Source: Arthrobacter sp. SLBN-100 (lineage in GTDB: Bacteria > Actinomycetota > Actinomycetes > Actinomycetales > Micrococcaceae). Taken from it: 64,000 nt of DNA. Below are positions 47,368-57,339 of the stretch, piece after piece. Under the pieces are notes generated by a model. The model was not told the origin of the DNA. It saw only the letters and a program-made list of their open reading frames with translations, and did not search any database. Position numbers and translations under genes: made by a program. The stretch spans positions 806,001-870,000 of the forward strand of contig NZ_VFMY01000001.1 of assembly GCF_006715305.1 (NCBI RefSeq), given 5' to 3'. Position 1 is the stretch's first letter. The number at the start of each line of letters is the position of its first letter.

Positions 47368-49127
47368 TACTTGTTCTCCTTCGCTGCAGACTTCGATGAA
47401 CCTGCCAGCTGCTCCTGCTTCTGCGCCAGTCGGCGTTCGGCAATGGTCATCCGGCGTTCCGCCTCGGCTGCGGCGCCTGCATTCTTGGTACGGACAGCGA
47501 TGGCCGGCCGTTCCTCAGGCGTCCGGAGGCGGCCGGCACCGCGGTACAGCGGAACGGCGCCGAGCCGCTTGGGGTCGAGGCCGGAGAACCGGTGTCCTTC
47601 ACCGAAGAAGCGGGTGCGGGCCAATAGTTGCAGCGTGGGGTGGGTGAACATAAATACCACGATGAGGTCGGCGATGGCGGTCAGGCCCAGGGTGAAGGCG
47701 AAGCCGCGCACGTTGCCGACGGCCACGAAGTACAGGACCAGGGCCGCCAGCAGGTTGACTGCCTTGGAGGCCAGGACGGTCCGCTTGGCACGCTTCCAGC
47801 CGTTCTCGACGGCGGACACCAGCCCGCGTCCCTCACGGAGCTCATCGCGGATGCGTTCGAAGTAGACGATAAACGAGTCTGCCGTCTGGCCGATGGCCAC
47901 GATGATGCCGGCCACGCCGGCCAGGGACAGCCGGTAGTTTTCCGTCCAGCCCAGGATGGCGATGGCCAGGTAGGTCAGGATGCCGGCCACCACCAGCGAG
48001 GCGATGGTTACAAAACCGAGGGCCCGGTACTGGAACAGCGAGTAGACCACCACCAGCAGCAGGCCGATCAGGCCCGCGAGCAGGCCCATGCGCAGCTGCT
48101 CACCGCCGAGGGTGGCGGAAATCTGCTGTTCGCTCTGAATTTCGAAGCTGATGGGCAGGGCGCCGAACCGGAGCTGGTCAGACAACGCCTTCGCGGTCTG
48201 CTCCGTAAAGCCGCCGGTGATCTGCGGGCGGCCATCGGTGATAACGGCCAGCGAACGCGGAGCGGAGATGACCTGGTCATCGAGAACGATGGCGAACTGT
48301 GCCTTGGGGTCATTGCCCGATTCCCCGCCGCCAGCCACATAGAACTGGTTCAGGCGCTCGGTGACCTCTTTGAATTTGGCCGTGCCTTCGTCGTCGAACT
48401 GGATGTTGACTGCCCACTCGTTCGTGACGGCACCCTGTGCACCCTGCTGGAGCTGGAAGGAGGAGGTGACGATGTTGCTTCCCTTGACCTCCACGGGACC
48501 CAGGATGTACTTGATCGCGGGGTTGGTCCCGGATGCAGGTTCACAGGTGACCAGCGGCTTGGCCGGGTCCGAGCGTTCCTGCTCGTCCTGGGACGGGTTG
48601 TCGCAGTCAAGGGCTTCGAACTGGCGGTAGATTTCCGGCGTGATCCAGTTGGTGTCGCTGCTGTTGGCGGGTTCCGCCGTCGGCTTGGGCAACTGGTCTT
48701 CCGGTGCCCGCCCCTCCTCAGGGACGGCAGCGCCTGCCCCGTTGAGCAGGACCGGGCGGAAGTTCATGTCGGCGGAGGCTTGGATCAGGTCGCGCGTCTG
48801 GCTTGAGGGGGTGCCCGGAAGGCTGACCACCACATTGCGCCCCGACTGGGTGCTGATCTCGGCTTCGGCAACACCGGAACCGTCCACGCGCTGGCGGATG
48901 ATCGCCACAGCCTGGTTGAGCTGTTCTTCATTGATGTCCGAACCGCCCTCAACCTTGGGCGCCAGGATCATCTGGGTGCCGCCTTCGAGGTCCAGGGCCA
49001 GCTTCGGCGCCCAGCTTGCCTTCCCGGCCATGGTGCCGCCGGCCAGGACAGCGGTCAGCGCGACGATGATTACGCCGAGCCAGACCAGGACCCTGAGGCC
49101 TGGTTTCTTAAGGCCAGTTCGTGCCAT
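47367..49127 (-). CDS. secD: Protein translocase subunit SecD
   Basis: A 586-residue partner of SecF with six membrane helices and a large extracytoplasmic P1 domain. It shows the N-terminal helix VLVWLGVIIVALTAVLAGG and the SecD motif LALDLEGGTQMILAPKVEG, then IIRQRVDGSGVAEAEISTQS. The helical core includes VVYSLFQYRALGFVTIASLV and GIIVAIGQTADSFIVYFERI. P1 carries a long Asp/Glu/Pro-rich insertion (about 130-200), typical of actinobacteria. The C-terminal cytosolic tail is Arg/Glu/Ala-rich. It follows yajC by 102 bp. Confidence 0.97.
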   Translation of the reverse strand: MARTGLKKPGLRVLVWLGVIIVALTAVLAGGTMAGKASWAPKLALDLEGGTQMILAPKVEGGSDINEEQLNQAVAIIRQRVDGSGVAEAEISTQSGRNVVVSLPGTPSSQTRDLIQASADMNFRPVLLNGAGAAVPEEGRAPEDQLPKPTAEPANSSDTNWITPEIYRQFEALDCDNPSQDEQERSDPAKPLVTCEPASGTNPAIKYILGPVEVKGSNIVTSSFQLQQGAQGAVTNEWAVNIQFDDEGTAKFKEVTERLNQFYVAGGGESGNDPKAQFAIVLDDQVISAPRSLAVITDGRPQITGGFTEQTAKALSDQLRFGALPISFEIQSEQQISATLGGEQLRMGLLAGLIGLLLVVVYSLFQYRALGFVTIASLVVAGILTYLAIAILGWTENYRLSLAGVAGIIVAIGQTADSFIVYFERIRDELREGRGLVSAVENGWKRAKRTVLASKAVNLLAALVLYFVAVGNVRGFAFTLGLTAIADLIVVFMFTHPTLQLLARTRFFGEGHRFSGLDPKRLGAVPLYRGAGRLRTPEERPAIAVRTKNAGAAAEAERRMTIAERRLAQKQEQLAGSSKSAAKENK

Positions 49128-49229
49128 TGTTGATCTTTCTCTTATTCACGGAGGAACCGCCGGGGCCTGGTGATGCCGGCACCGGCGGCGTTCCACAGCC
49201 GTCGAGGTGTTGAACAGCGCTAAAGGGGA

Positions 49230-49664
49230 CTAGTTGTCCTTCTTGCCCTCATCATTGAGGCGCTTCAGGGTCTCGTCCGGCGTCTCGGCCTGCTGGGCCG
49301 GAGTTCCAGTTTCCTGTGCTGCGTGTTCCTGTGCCGCGTGTTCTTGTCCGGTGAGTGACGAAGCATCGTCAGGCACTGCGGGGGAAGTAACTTCCGGCGC
49401 AGCGGCCGGCTCCATGACCTTGGTGACAGCCTGCCGGTGCACAGTGGCCAGGTTGCCGGGGGAAAGTTCCAGGGTGACTTTGTTTTCCGCCTCGTCGATG
49501 TCCACGATCCGCCCGAAGAGGCCGAAACTGGTCATGACATCGACGCCCGGGCCGAACTTCGACTGGAGTTCCGCCTGCTGCTGCTGCGTCTTCTTGTTGC
49601 GGCGGAACATCATGAAGATGAACACGCCGAGCATGACGAACAGGAGAATTGACATTGGATCCAA
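49230..49664 (-). CDS. yajC: Sec accessory membrane protein YajC
   Basis: A 144-residue protein with one N-terminal helix (SILLFVMLGVFIFMMF), a basic stretch (RRNKKTQQQQ) and the conserved soluble region LQSKFGPGVDVMTSFGLFGRI-type (about 33-53), VTLELSPGNLATVHRQAVTKV. The tail is disordered, with two tandem copies of QEHAA. The start may be TTG 49664 (MDPMSIL) or ATG 49655; both have only a short GGA upstream. It associates with SecDF in other bacteria. The 200 bp upstream (49665-49864) before ruvB hold no gene and no clear promoter boxes. Confidence 0.92.
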   Translation of the reverse strand: MDPMSILLFVMLGVFIFMMFRRNKKTQQQQAELQSKFGPGVDVMTSFGLFGRIVDIDEAENKVTLELSPGNLATVHRQAVTKVMEPAAAPEVTSPAVPDDASSLTGQEHAAQEHAAQETGTPAQQAETPDETLKRLNDEGKKDN

Positions 49665-49864
49665 GGGGAATTCCGTCCTTTAAATTGCCTAGCTGATTTT
49701 CCAGCAACATCGGCTTCGCTCCGGCCGGGGCAGAACTATCAGGCAGGCAGAGGCCTGACGGGTTCCTTCCCCAGCGACGCGGGCGGCGTGTGCCGCCCAC
49801 GAAACAAAGACCCGAACGTGCCGAGCGTCATACCAGTCTAAAGGGAAAAGCTGAAGGGAGCCTG

Positions 49865-50953
49865 CTATTGGCTTTCCGGGGCCCAGTCTTCGGTGCCGTC
49901 GGCGCCGTCTCCCGCGGTATCGAAAAGGTCCAGCGGCTCCTGCCCGAACACTCCGGACGGGACGGCGTAGCCGAGGTGGGTCCAGGCCGGAGCCATGGCG
50001 ATCCTGCCCCGCGGCGTGCGTCCCAGCAGCCCCTCGCGCACCAGGAAGGGTTCGGCCACCGTCTCCACCGTCTCCGTTTCCTCACCGACTGCGATGGCCA
50101 GGGTGGACAGGCCCACGGGGCCGCCGCCGAACTTGGTGATCAGCGCTTCGAGGACTGACCGGTCCAGCCGGTCGAGGCCCTTCTTATCCACTTCATACAT
50201 GTCCAGGGCTGCGGACGCTGCCCGCGCATCAATCTGTTCGATGCCATGCACCAAAGCCCAGTCACGGACGCGCCGCAGCAGCCTGTTGGCGATACGGGGA
50301 GTGCCCCGGGAACGGCCGGCGATCTCGCTGAATCCGGCGGAGTTGACCTTCAGGTCCAGCAGCCCGGCGGAGCGCCGCAGGACAAGCTCAAGCTCGGCCA
50401 CTGAATAGAACTCCAGGTGCCCGGTAAAGCCAAACCGGTCGCGCAGCGGTCCCGGCAACAGGCCGGCACGGGTGGTGGCGCCGACGAGAGTGAAAGGAGG
50501 GAGTTCGAGCGGGATGGCCGTCGCCCCGGCGCCCTTGCCCACCACGATGTCCACCCGGAAGTCCTCCATGGCCATGTAGAGCATTTCTTCAGCCGGCCGG
50601 GACATCCGGTGGATTTCGTCCAGGAACAGGACCTCGCCCTCGGACAGGGAGGAAAGGATGGCAGCGAGGTCGCCGGCGTGCTGGATGGCGGGGCCGCTGC
50701 TGATCCGCAGCGGCGCGTTCATCTCGGAGGCCACAATCATGGCCAGTGTTGTCTTGCCGAGCCCGGGCGGGCCCGAGAACAGTACGTGGTCGGCGCTCCG
50801 GCCGCGCATGCGGGACGCCTGCAGCACCAGCGACAGTTGCTTCCGCACCCGGTGCTGGCCAACAAAGTCGTCGAGGTTCTTGGGCCGGAGGGCGGCTTCG
50901 ATGGCCCGCTCTTCCGGCTCCTCCCCCGCGGCCACCAGCGACTGTTCAACCAC
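49865..50953 (-). CDS. ruvB: Holliday junction branch-migration helicase RuvB
   Basis: AAA+ motor that drives branch migration with RuvA. The 362-residue protein has [20 protein letters not shown], Walker [13 protein letters not shown], Walker [11 protein letters not shown], the RuvA-binding beta-hairpin region ([20 protein letters not shown]), sensor 1 [12 protein letters not shown], the arginine finger in PLRDRFG, and the C-terminal winged helix ([17 protein letters not shown]). The start GTG 50953 overlaps ruvA by eight bases. The C-terminus is extended by an acidic tail ([13 protein letters not shown]). Confidence 0.97.
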   Translation of the reverse strand: MVEQSLVAAGEEPEERAIEAALRPKNLDDFVGQHRVRKQLSLVLQASRMRGRSADHVLFSGPPGLGKTTLAMIVASEMNAPLRISSGPAIQHAGDLAAILSSLSEGEVLFLDEIHRMSRPAEEMLYMAMEDFRVDIVVGKGAGATAIPLELPPFTLVGATTRAGLLPGPLRDRFGFTGHLEFYSVAELELVLRRSAGLLDLKVNSAGFSEIAGRSRGTPRIANRLLRRVRDWALVHGIEQIDARAASAALDMYEVDKKGLDRLDRSVLEALITKFGGGPVGLSTLAIAVGEETETVETVAEPFLVREGLLGRTPRGRIAMAPAWTHLGYAVPSGVFGQEPLDLFDTAGDGADGTEDWAPESQ

Positions 50954-51590
50954 GGCTGCCTACGCGGTTGCCGGCCCGTGCCCCGTCCTGGCCCAGCCAG
51001 CGGAGGGTGGTGCGCAGGATCTCAGGCACGTTCCCGCGGAAAGATACCTCGGGATCGTCGGCCAAGGCCTTGTCGATGCTCGAGGAGGCGTCTTTTGCGG
51101 ACCAGCCGAGGCTTGCCAGCGCGGCCACCACCTGGGGCTTCCAGGCGGCTTCCGCGGCGGTAGGTGTATTCGCTGAACCGGCAGTGCCGTGCGGCACCAG
51201 TTTTCCGGCGAGCTCCAGGACGATCCGGCCGGCCACCTTGGGACCGATGCCGGGCACTTTTGTGAAGGTTTTGCTGTCGCCGGTGTGTGCCGCCACCCGG
51301 ATGGCCTCCGGATCATGCACGGCAAGAACCGCAAGTGCCAGCCTGGGGCCAACCCCGCTGACACTGAGCAGGATGTCGAAAACTTCCCGTTCGTCGTCGG
51401 ACGCGAAGCCAAATAGCGTTAGGGAATCCTCACGCACGATCAGGGACGTGAAGAGCTGGCCCTCCTCTCCGGCACGGAGCCTGCTGAGGGTCTGGGGCGT
51501 GGCGTTAACACTCATCCCCGCACCGTTGAGGTCGATTACGGCCGTGGACAGGCCTACGTGCGCGACGGTTCCGCGAAGGAAACTGATCAA
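50946..51590 (-). CDS. ruvA: Holliday junction-binding protein RuvA
   Basis: A tetrameric junction-binding protein, 214 residues from TTG 51590. I choose this TTG because AGGAG lies 7 nt upstream and it gives the expected start [13 protein letters not shown]. An N-terminal OB domain ([37 protein letters not shown]) is followed by two helix-hairpin-helix motifs ([37 protein letters not shown]). The acidic pin and the C-terminal RuvB-binding three-helix domain ([20 protein letters not shown]) complete the protein. Confidence 0.96.
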   Translation of the reverse strand: MISFLRGTVAHVGLSTAVIDLNGAGMSVNATPQTLSRLRAGEEGQLFTSLIVREDSLTLFGFASDDEREVFDILLSVSGVGPRLALAVLAVHDPEAIRVAAHTGDSKTFTKVPGIGPKVAGRIVLELAGKLVPHGTAGSANTPTAAEAAWKPQVVAALASLGWSAKDASSSIDKALADDPEVSFRGNVPEILRTTLRWLGQDGARAGNRVGSRG

Positions 51591-51689
51591 GGCCGGGCTC
51601 CTGGTGTACTGCCGGGCTGCCACCTGGAAAGAGGGCAGGACCGGCTATCCGAACATATCTACGAATACCCTAGCAAGCAGCCAGGACAA

Positions 51690-52268
51690 TCAACGGGCAC
51701 GCCGCACCTTCGCTTCGGCTTCGGCCCATGCCCGTTGCGCCGGCGTCAGCGACGAACTGCCGGGCCCGGTGGTGGCAACAGCCGCCCCGCTGCCTGCCCG
51801 CCAGGCATGGGTAATAGCCAGCGCCAGGGCGTCCGCCGCGTCGGCCGGGCGCGGCGGTGCATCCAGCCGGAGGATCTTGGTGACGAGCTTGGTCACCGCG
51901 TCCTTGTTGGAGGAGCCGCTGCCCGTTACCGCTGCTTTGACTTCCGACGGCGTGTGCAGGGCCACGGGGATTCCGCGGCGCGCTGCGGCGGCAATCACCA
52001 CGCCGGACGCCTGGGCAACCCCCATCACGGTGCTGACGTTGAGCTGGGAAAAGACGCGTTCGACGGCGAGGACCTGGGGTTCGTAGCGGTCCAGCCATTC
52101 GTCGATGGCCAGGGCGATCACCAGGAGCCGCTGGTCCAGGGTTTCCCCTGGCGAGGTTCCCACGACCCCTACGGCCACCATGGTGGCGCGCCTGTTCCGC
52201 TCCACGTCCACTACGCCGATGCCGCAACGGGTCAGTCCGGGGTCAACCCCCAGTACGCGCAGCGTCAC
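51690..52268 (-). CDS. ruvC: Holliday junction resolvase RuvC
   Basis: RNase H-fold endonuclease that cuts junctions bound by RuvAB. The 192-residue protein from GTG 52268 shows the acidic residues in [34 protein letters not shown] and [16 protein letters not shown], with [15 protein letters not shown] between. The C-terminal 40 residues are an Ala/Arg-rich extension. It precedes ruvA by 99 bp and follows yebC by 68 bp. Confidence 0.97.
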   Translation of the reverse strand: MTLRVLGVDPGLTRCGIGVVDVERNRRATMVAVGVVGTSPGETLDQRLLVIALAIDEWLDRYEPQVLAVERVFSQLNVSTVMGVAQASGVVIAAAARRGIPVALHTPSEVKAAVTGSGSSNKDAVTKLVTKILRLDAPPRPADAADALALAITHAWRAGSGAAVATTGPGSSSLTPAQRAWAEAEAKVRRAR

Positions 52269-52336
52269 GGGCGTCCGGTTCCCGCAGCAAGCCGGAGAAC
52301 AGCAGGAGTCGAGGGTTCAGCAGGCACCGCCGGATG

Positions 52337-53092
52337 TCACTCGGATTCCAGGGCAGCCTGGACTTCGTCACTGAGGTCGGCGTTGCTGTAGACGTTCTGG
52401 ACGTCGTCGAGGTCTTCCAAGGCGTCAACCAGCTTCATGAACTTCTTGGCGGCTTCCAGGTCCAGGGGCACTTCCATGGACGGGACGAACTCGGCCTCGT
52501 CCGTGTCGTACTCGATCCCTGCATCCTTGAGTGCATCGCGGACAGCCTGCAGGTCCTTCGGATCCGAGTGGATTTCGAATGAATCGCCGTTGTCCTTGAC
52601 TTCCTCGGCACCGGCGTCGAGGACAGCCATCAGGACGTCATCCTCCGTGAGCTCCTTCTTGGGCAGGGATACCACGCCCTTGCGGCTGAAGAGGTAGCTG
52701 ACCGAACCGGGATCGGCGATGGTGCCGCCGTTGCGGGAGATGGCCAGGCGGACTTCCGAGGCTGCGCGGTTCTTGTTGTCCGTCAGGCACTCGATGAGCA
52801 GCGCCGAACCCTGCGGGCCGCGGCATTCGTACATGATCTCGGTGTAGTCCACCACTTCGCCGGTCAGGCCGGCGCCACGCTTGATGGCGCGGTCAATGTT
52901 GTCAGCCGGAACGGAAGTTTTCTTCGCCTTGGTGACAGCGAGTTCCAGGCCCGGGTTGCCGGAGAGGTCCGGGCCCCCCATACGGGCAGCGACTTCGATG
53001 TTCTTGATCAGTTTGGCGAACGATTTTGCACGGCGGCTATCGAGGATGGCCTTCTTGTGCTTAGTCGTCGCCCATTTGGAGTGGCCTGACAT
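52337..53092 (-). CDS. yebC: YebC/PmpR-family protein (TACO1-like)
   Basis: A 251-residue DNA/ribosome-associated protein. The family start [20 protein letters not shown] is complete, followed by [55 protein letters not shown] and [20 protein letters not shown]. Members were first called transcriptional regulators; recent work on relatives points to relief of ribosome stalling, so the regulatory name should be used with care. The gene lies 3 bp after pdxT and before ruvC, the typical actinobacterial order. Confidence 0.96.
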   Translation of the reverse strand: MSGHSKWATTKHKKAILDSRRAKSFAKLIKNIEVAARMGGPDLSGNPGLELAVTKAKKTSVPADNIDRAIKRGAGLTGEVVDYTEIMYECRGPQGSALLIECLTDNKNRAASEVRLAISRNGGTIADPGSVSYLFSRKGVVSLPKKELTEDDVLMAVLDAGAEEVKDNGDSFEIHSDPKDLQAVRDALKDAGIEYDTDEAEFVPSMEVPLDLEAAKKFMKLVDALEDLDDVQNVYSNADLSDEVQAALESE

Positions 53093-53095
53093 GCT

Positions 53096-53806
53096 TTACG
53101 CTTCTCCTCTGATCATGCGGATAAAAAGTTCGTGTACGCGTTTCTCCCCAGTCACTTCCGGGTGGAAGGAGGTGGCCAGCAGGTGGCCGGAACGCACTGC
53201 AACAATTCTAGCCGTCCCCGGCAGCGGAACTGCGTGGGACGCGTGCTCCGGATCCGCCGGTTCCACCTGGGCCAGGATCTCAACATCCGGTCCTACGCGC
53301 TCCACCCAGGGTCCGCGGATGAAGACGGCGTGGACGGGGGGAACCCCGGATTCCGTGGCGCTGAAGTCCAGTCCCTTGAAGTCCAGGTCCGTCTCGAATG
53401 ACTCGCGCTGCCGGCCGAACGCGTTGCGGCGCACGGTGATGTCCAGCCCGCCGAACGTCTGCTGCGGAGCTCCGGAAAGGTCCGTGGCTGGATCGGCGAT
53501 GTCAGAGGCCAGCAGGATCATGCCGGCGCAGGAACCGTAAACCGGCAGCCCTTCAGCGATGCGCTCCTTCAGCGGCCCGGCCAGGTCGAAAGCGCGCGCG
53601 AGCTTATCGATGGCGGTGGATTCACCGCCGGGAATGACGAGGCCATCCAGGCCGTCCAACTCCTTCGGGCGGCGGATTCCCACCGCCTCCGCGCCGGTTG
53701 CTTCGACGGCCCGGAGGTGTTCACGGAAGTCACCCTGGAGCGCCAGCACGCCGATCCTCAGACCGGAACCTGCGCGCGCCGAAGCAGCTGAAAGCGAATT
53801 TGTCAT
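53096..53806 (-). CDS. pdxT: Pyridoxal 5'-phosphate synthase glutaminase subunit PdxT
   Basis: Class I glutaminase that feeds ammonia to PdxS for PLP synthesis. The 236-residue protein from ATG 53806 has [35 protein letters not shown], the nucleophile in [15 protein letters not shown], the [13 protein letters not shown] segment and the catalytic His/Glu in [19 protein letters not shown] much longer open frame continues upstream antisense to murT, but it is not protein-like. Its partner pdxS is 8 kb away (60992-61918), so the two are separately transcribed here. It is divergent from murT across 90 bp. Confidence 0.95.
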   Translation of the reverse strand: MTNSLSAASARAGSGLRIGVLALQGDFREHLRAVEATGAEAVGIRRPKELDGLDGLVIPGGESTAIDKLARAFDLAGPLKERIAEGLPVYGSCAGMILLASDIADPATDLSGAPQQTFGGLDITVRRNAFGRQRESFETDLDFKGLDFSATESGVPPVHAVFIRGPWVERVGPDVEILAQVEPADPEHASHAVPLPGTARIVAVRSGHLLATSFHPEVTGEKRVHELFIRMIRGEA

Positions 53807-53884
53807 CCATCCAGCATACGGCGCCGTCGCTTTCCGGCCGGCCGCAAGGCCGTCCCCGGCGGCAGCTGTATACCGTTGCTGGGA

Positions 53885-53890
53885 TATATT
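53885..53890 (+). promoter_or_regulatory. -10 box of murT-gatD (leaderless candidate)
   Basis: TATATT ends 6 bp before the murT ATG at 53897, and no SD precedes that ATG. Transcription would start at or next to the A of the start codon. No good -35 box is visible at 17 bp. Confidence 0.5.
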
Positions 53891-53896
53891 CGAACC

Positions 53897-55189
53897 ATGT
53901 TCTCCTTCAGCGTTCCGCTCGGCAAGCTGGTCCGCCGGGCCTCCCGGCTCCGGGGCGGCGGGTCTGCCTTTCCAGGGCTGGTGGTCGAAAAAATTGATCC
54001 CGGCTTCATGCGGCGGACCCTCACCACCCTCCCCCACGGCGTCGCCGTCGTCAGCGGCACCAACGGCAAGACAACCACCACGAAAATGGTGGTGGAGCTG
54101 CTGGAGAGCCAGGGGCTGAAGGTCTTCACCAACCGCACCGGCAGCAACTTCACCCGCGGCGTGGCAGCGGCCCTGCTCGGCGAAGTGGACTGGCGCGGCC
54201 GGCTCGACGCCGACGTTGCGGTCCTGGAACTGGACGAGGCCCACGCCGTTCATTTCGTCAACAGTGTGCCCCCGCGCTACTGCCTCCTCCTGAACGTCCT
54301 CCGCGACCAGTTGGACCGTTTCGGCGAGATCGACAAAACAGCCCAGCTGCTCCAGCACATCGCAGCGAAAACCACGGAAACGGTGGTGCTGAACCGCGAG
54401 GATCCACGCGTCGCCCGGATCGCCGCAACGCTGACGGGCCAGGAGGTCAAGTACTTCGGCCTGGACGATTCGCTGCTGGGAACTTTCCCCAACGACGACG
54501 ACATGCGCGCCGCTCCCGGAAGTCCTGCCCCCGGGGGACTTCCGGAGAAGCCCGCTGCCGACGTCGTACTCCGCAAGGTCGGCGCGGACAGCGCTGTATT
54601 CGAGTACGACGGCGGCACTGTCACCACCGGCATGAAGCTGCGCGGCGTGTACAACATCTTTAATGCGGCGGCGGCGCTGACGCTTGCGCGCAGCATTTGT
54701 GGCGGGGGCGCGGCCGCCGCGAACCATGCCACCCTGCTGGAGGCACTCTCCCAGGTTCAACCGGCATTTGGCCGCGGCGAGAGCCTCACCGTGGACGGGC
54801 AGCCGTTGGACCTCGTCCTGGTGAAGAACCCGAGCGGCTTCCGGCTGGGGCTGAAGTCCTTTCCCGCCGGCGGCTACGCCACCATGATCGCCATCAACGA
54901 CAACTACGCCGACGGCCGCGACATGTCCTGGCTGTGGGACGTGGAATTCGACTCGCTGCGCGAGGGCGGAGTGGACCAGGTCACCGGATCGCGTGCCTAC
55001 GACATGGCGTTGCGCCTGCAGTACGACGACGTCCCGATCGCGGCCGTGGAGACCGACATCGCGCCGGCCCTGGCCGCCTTCATCAGGGAGGCCCACGGCA
55101 AACCCAAGCGCATTTTTTGCACCTACACCGCCATGCTGGCGATCCGCCGCGAGCTGTCCAAAATCACCACCGTGGAGGTTGTCTCTTGA
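53897..55189 (+). CDS. murT: MurT, lipid II isoglutaminyl synthase ligase subunit (no cysteine zinc ribbon)
   Basis: With GatD it amidates the D-Glu of the peptidoglycan stem peptide on lipid II. The 430-residue Mur-ligase-like protein ([14 protein letters not shown]) has the ATP loop [13 protein letters not shown] (51-63), [31 protein letters not shown] and [16 protein letters not shown]. The DUF1727 C-terminal part carries the catalytic region [19 protein letters not shown] (334-352). The known Gram-positive MurT proteins I recall have a Cys4 zinc ribbon in the middle domain. Here the equivalent stretch (about 186-240) has no cysteine, and the whole protein has only Cys129, Cys268 and Cys408. 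gatD overlaps its stop. Confidence 0.92.
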   Translation: MFSFSVPLGKLVRRASRLRGGGSAFPGLVVEKIDPGFMRRTLTTLPHGVAVVSGTNGKTTTTKMVVELLESQGLKVFTNRTGSNFTRGVAAALLGEVDWRGRLDADVAVLELDEAHAVHFVNSVPPRYCLLLNVLRDQLDRFGEIDKTAQLLQHIAAKTTETVVLNREDPRVARIAATLTGQEVKYFGLDDSLLGTFPNDDDMRAAPGSPAPGGLPEKPAADVVLRKVGADSAVFEYDGGTVTTGMKLRGVYNIFNAAAALTLARSICGGGAAAANHATLLEALSQVQPAFGRGESLTVDGQPLDLVLVKNPSGFRLGLKSFPAGGYATMIAINDNYADGRDMSWLWDVEFDSLREGGVDQVTGSRAYDMALRLQYDDVPIAAVETDIAPALAAFIREAHGKPKRIFCTYTAMLAIRRELSKITTVEVVS

Positions 55190-55947
55190 GCCAGTCAGGC
55201 GCGAATCCCGCTAGGGAAAGCTCCGAGAGCAAGGGCACCATCCGCGTGGTGCAGCTGTATCCGCGGGACATGAACATTTACGGCGACTGGGGCAACGCCC
55301 TGGTTCTGCAGCAGCGGCTCCGCTGGCACGGGTACACCCCGGAACTGCTCGAATACAACGTGGGAGATCCATTCCCCGATGACGTGGACATCATTCTGGG
55401 CGGCGGCGGCCAGGACAGCGGACAGCTGGTCATCCAGGACGACCTGCAGTCGCGGGCGGCAATCCTGAAGGACCTCGCCGAGGACGGCGCCCCGATGCTG
55501 GTCATCTGCGGGCTCTACCAGCTTTTCGGACACTTCTTCAAGACGCGCACCGGGGCGGTCATCCCCGGCATCGGCGTCCTGGACGTGGAAACCCACGGAA
55601 CCGACGAACGCCTCATCGGCAACGTCAAGGTGGCCACGCCCGAGTTCGGCGAAGTCCTCGGCTACGAGAACCACAGCGGCCAGACCAGGCTCGGCAGCGG
55701 AGTGCGGCCCCTCGGCACCGTTCCCAAGGGCACCGGAAACAACAGCAGCGACGGCCAGGAAGGCGCCCGGTACCGCAACATCGTGGCGAGCTACCTGCAC
55801 GGATCGCTGTTGCCGAAGAACCCGGCGATCGCGGATTTCCTGATCCGGACGGCTGCGGAGCGGAAGTTCGGGACGTTCGAGCCGGGCCACCCGGATGACC
55901 ATTTCGCGGAGCTGGCCAGGGAACACGCAGCACGCCGGCCGCGCTGA
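55186..55947 (+). CDS. gatD: GatD, lipid II isoglutaminyl synthase glutaminase subunit
   Basis: Supplies ammonia from glutamine to MurT. The start is TTG 55186, four bases overlapping the murT stop (TTGA) with GGAGG 7 nt upstream, giving 253 residues. The class I GATase-like core shows [31 protein letters not shown], the nucleophile Cys108 in [13 protein letters not shown], and His205 in [11 protein letters not shown]. The triad Glu is absent, as is normal for CobB/CobQ-like glutaminases. It is convergent with the flavoprotein gene, only 18 bp away. Confidence 0.95.
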   Translation: MSQSGANPARESSESKGTIRVVQLYPRDMNIYGDWGNALVLQQRLRWHGYTPELLEYNVGDPFPDDVDIILGGGGQDSGQLVIQDDLQSRAAILKDLAEDGAPMLVICGLYQLFGHFFKTRTGAVIPGIGVLDVETHGTDERLIGNVKVATPEFGEVLGYENHSGQTRLGSGVRPLGTVPKGTGNNSSDGQEGARYRNIVASYLHGSLLPKNPAIADFLIRTAAERKFGTFEPGHPDDHFAELAREHAARRPR

Positions 55948-55965
55948 GGGCAGTGCGTCACCCGT

Positions 55966-57336
55966 TCAGCGCCAGTTGAAATACTCGCGGTGGATGTTGG
56001 CCCGGCGGACGCCTGCGGCACGGAAGCCCTTCCTGAATTGGCGCAGCATGGTGTCCGGACCGCCCATGAAAACGGAGAGCTCCCGCGGATCGGCCTTCAC
56101 AGCGTCCAGTACCCGTTGCGGAGTCAATCGGCCACCGGTGCTGGTGTCGACCAGATGGACGGTCAGCCGCGGGTGGTCTTTCGCGATCAATCCGATCTCC
56201 TCGGCAAAGGGCGAACGGCCGGCTGAGGTGACAAAAAAGTCGACAGTTTCCGTGAGCTCCCCGTCGAGGGACCGAAGCCAGCTCAGGAATGGCGTGATGC
56301 CCACACCACCGGCGATCCACACCTGGCGGGACGTTCCCGCCCGGCGGTCAAACCTGCCGTAGGGCCCGCTGACCACTGCGGGCATGCCAGGCTGGACGAC
56401 GTCCGGAAGCTTGGTCGTATGGTCTCCCAGCGCCTTCACGGTGATCCGGATGCCTTGGCCGCCCCGCGCTCCCGAAATCGAGAACGGATGCCGCTGCCAG
56501 CCATCCTTTGTTTCGAGGTAGATCATCGCGAACTGTCCCGGCCTGAAGTCCAGGGGCTTCCCCAACGGCTTCAGGTGTACATCGACCAGGCCGGGCTCCA
56601 CGGTCCTGATGTGGTCCACCTGGTAGTCGTGATACGGCAGGAAATGGCGTGCCAGCAGTTCCCGGTAGCCATAGAACGCCAGCCCGGTACCGCCGATGGC
56701 CACATAGCTCCAGCGGAGCACCGGGGTAGCTTCGAAGGCCGTGGCGTCCAGCAGCCCGTGCAGGAAGCCGGCAGCCACAAACAGGCCCGTCAGCCGGTGA
56801 AAGCCGCGCCACCGTTCATAACCCCCGAGGATCCGCGCGACCAGCCGCACCGCCCTTGTGTCCCGCGTTCGCAGTACGACGTCGTGAAGCGCCGCGGGCA
56901 GCATCGTTCGCCAACGCGGCAGGATGGCCCAGACAATGAGCGCGGACAGGCCCACGGCTGCCGGAACCGCCAGTGCCTTACCCAGGCTGGTGGCGTGCGG
57001 ATTGGCTGCCAGCTCCACGTGGGGCACCAAAAGGACCGTCCCCGCGATGGCGACCCGGCGGTGCCAGATTGCTGCGTAATCGATGCCGCCAAAAAGCGCC
57101 TCGACGTGCGGGAGAGTACTGATCAGCACCAGCGCGATGGACATGAGCAGGATGGATTCGCCGCCGAACAGCTGGCCGAGGTGGCCCGCCATCGGCTCGC
57201 CCGGCGGGCGTACCAGCAACCAGAGCACCCCGTACCCGACAGCGAGGAAGCCGATGGCCAACGGACCCATCAGCCGGACGGGCACCCCGAAGATTGCCGC
57301 GCGCCTGTGCGGGTTGGCCGGCTGGATGCCGGACAC
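55966..57336 (-). CDS. Membrane ferredoxin-reductase-like flavoprotein (ferric-reductase-type)
   Basis: A 456-residue protein. The N-terminal half holds about six membrane helices, including LMGPLAIGFLAVGYGVLWLL and SILLMSIALVLISTLPHVEA. It has histidines spaced for heme (IWHRRVAIAGTVLLVPHVEL, GFHRLTGLFVAAGFLHGLLD). The C-terminal half is an FAD/NAD(P) oxidoreductase: FRPGQFAMIYL, RHPFSISGARGGQG for FAD, SGPYGRFDRRAG, and WIAGGVGITPFLSWLRSL for the nicotinamide nucleotide. It resembles NOX/FRE-type transmembrane reductases that move electrons across the membrane; the acceptor is unknown. GTG 57336 is 3 bp after the CapA-like gene, so the two are an operon. Confidence 0.88.
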   Translation of the reverse strand: MSGIQPANPHRRAAIFGVPVRLMGPLAIGFLAVGYGVLWLLVRPPGEPMAGHLGQLFGGESILLMSIALVLISTLPHVEALFGGIDYAAIWHRRVAIAGTVLLVPHVELAANPHATSLGKALAVPAAVGLSALIVWAILPRWRTMLPAALHDVVLRTRDTRAVRLVARILGGYERWRGFHRLTGLFVAAGFLHGLLDATAFEATPVLRWSYVAIGGTGLAFYGYRELLARHFLPYHDYQVDHIRTVEPGLVDVHLKPLGKPLDFRPGQFAMIYLETKDGWQRHPFSISGARGGQGIRITVKALGDHTTKLPDVVQPGMPAVVSGPYGRFDRRAGTSRQVWIAGGVGITPFLSWLRSLDGELTETVDFFVTSAGRSPFAEEIGLIAKDHPRLTVHLVDTSTGGRLTPQRVLDAVKADPRELSVFMGGPDTMLRQFRKGFRAAGVRRANIHREYFNWR

Positions 57337-57339
57337 GTT

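Noticed and set aside
53807..55096. Minus-strand open frame continuing upstream of pdxT, about 430 codons
   Set aside because: It is antisense to murT, whose motifs are unambiguous; the peptide is His/Val/Gly-rich and has no family features. High GC keeps antisense frames open.
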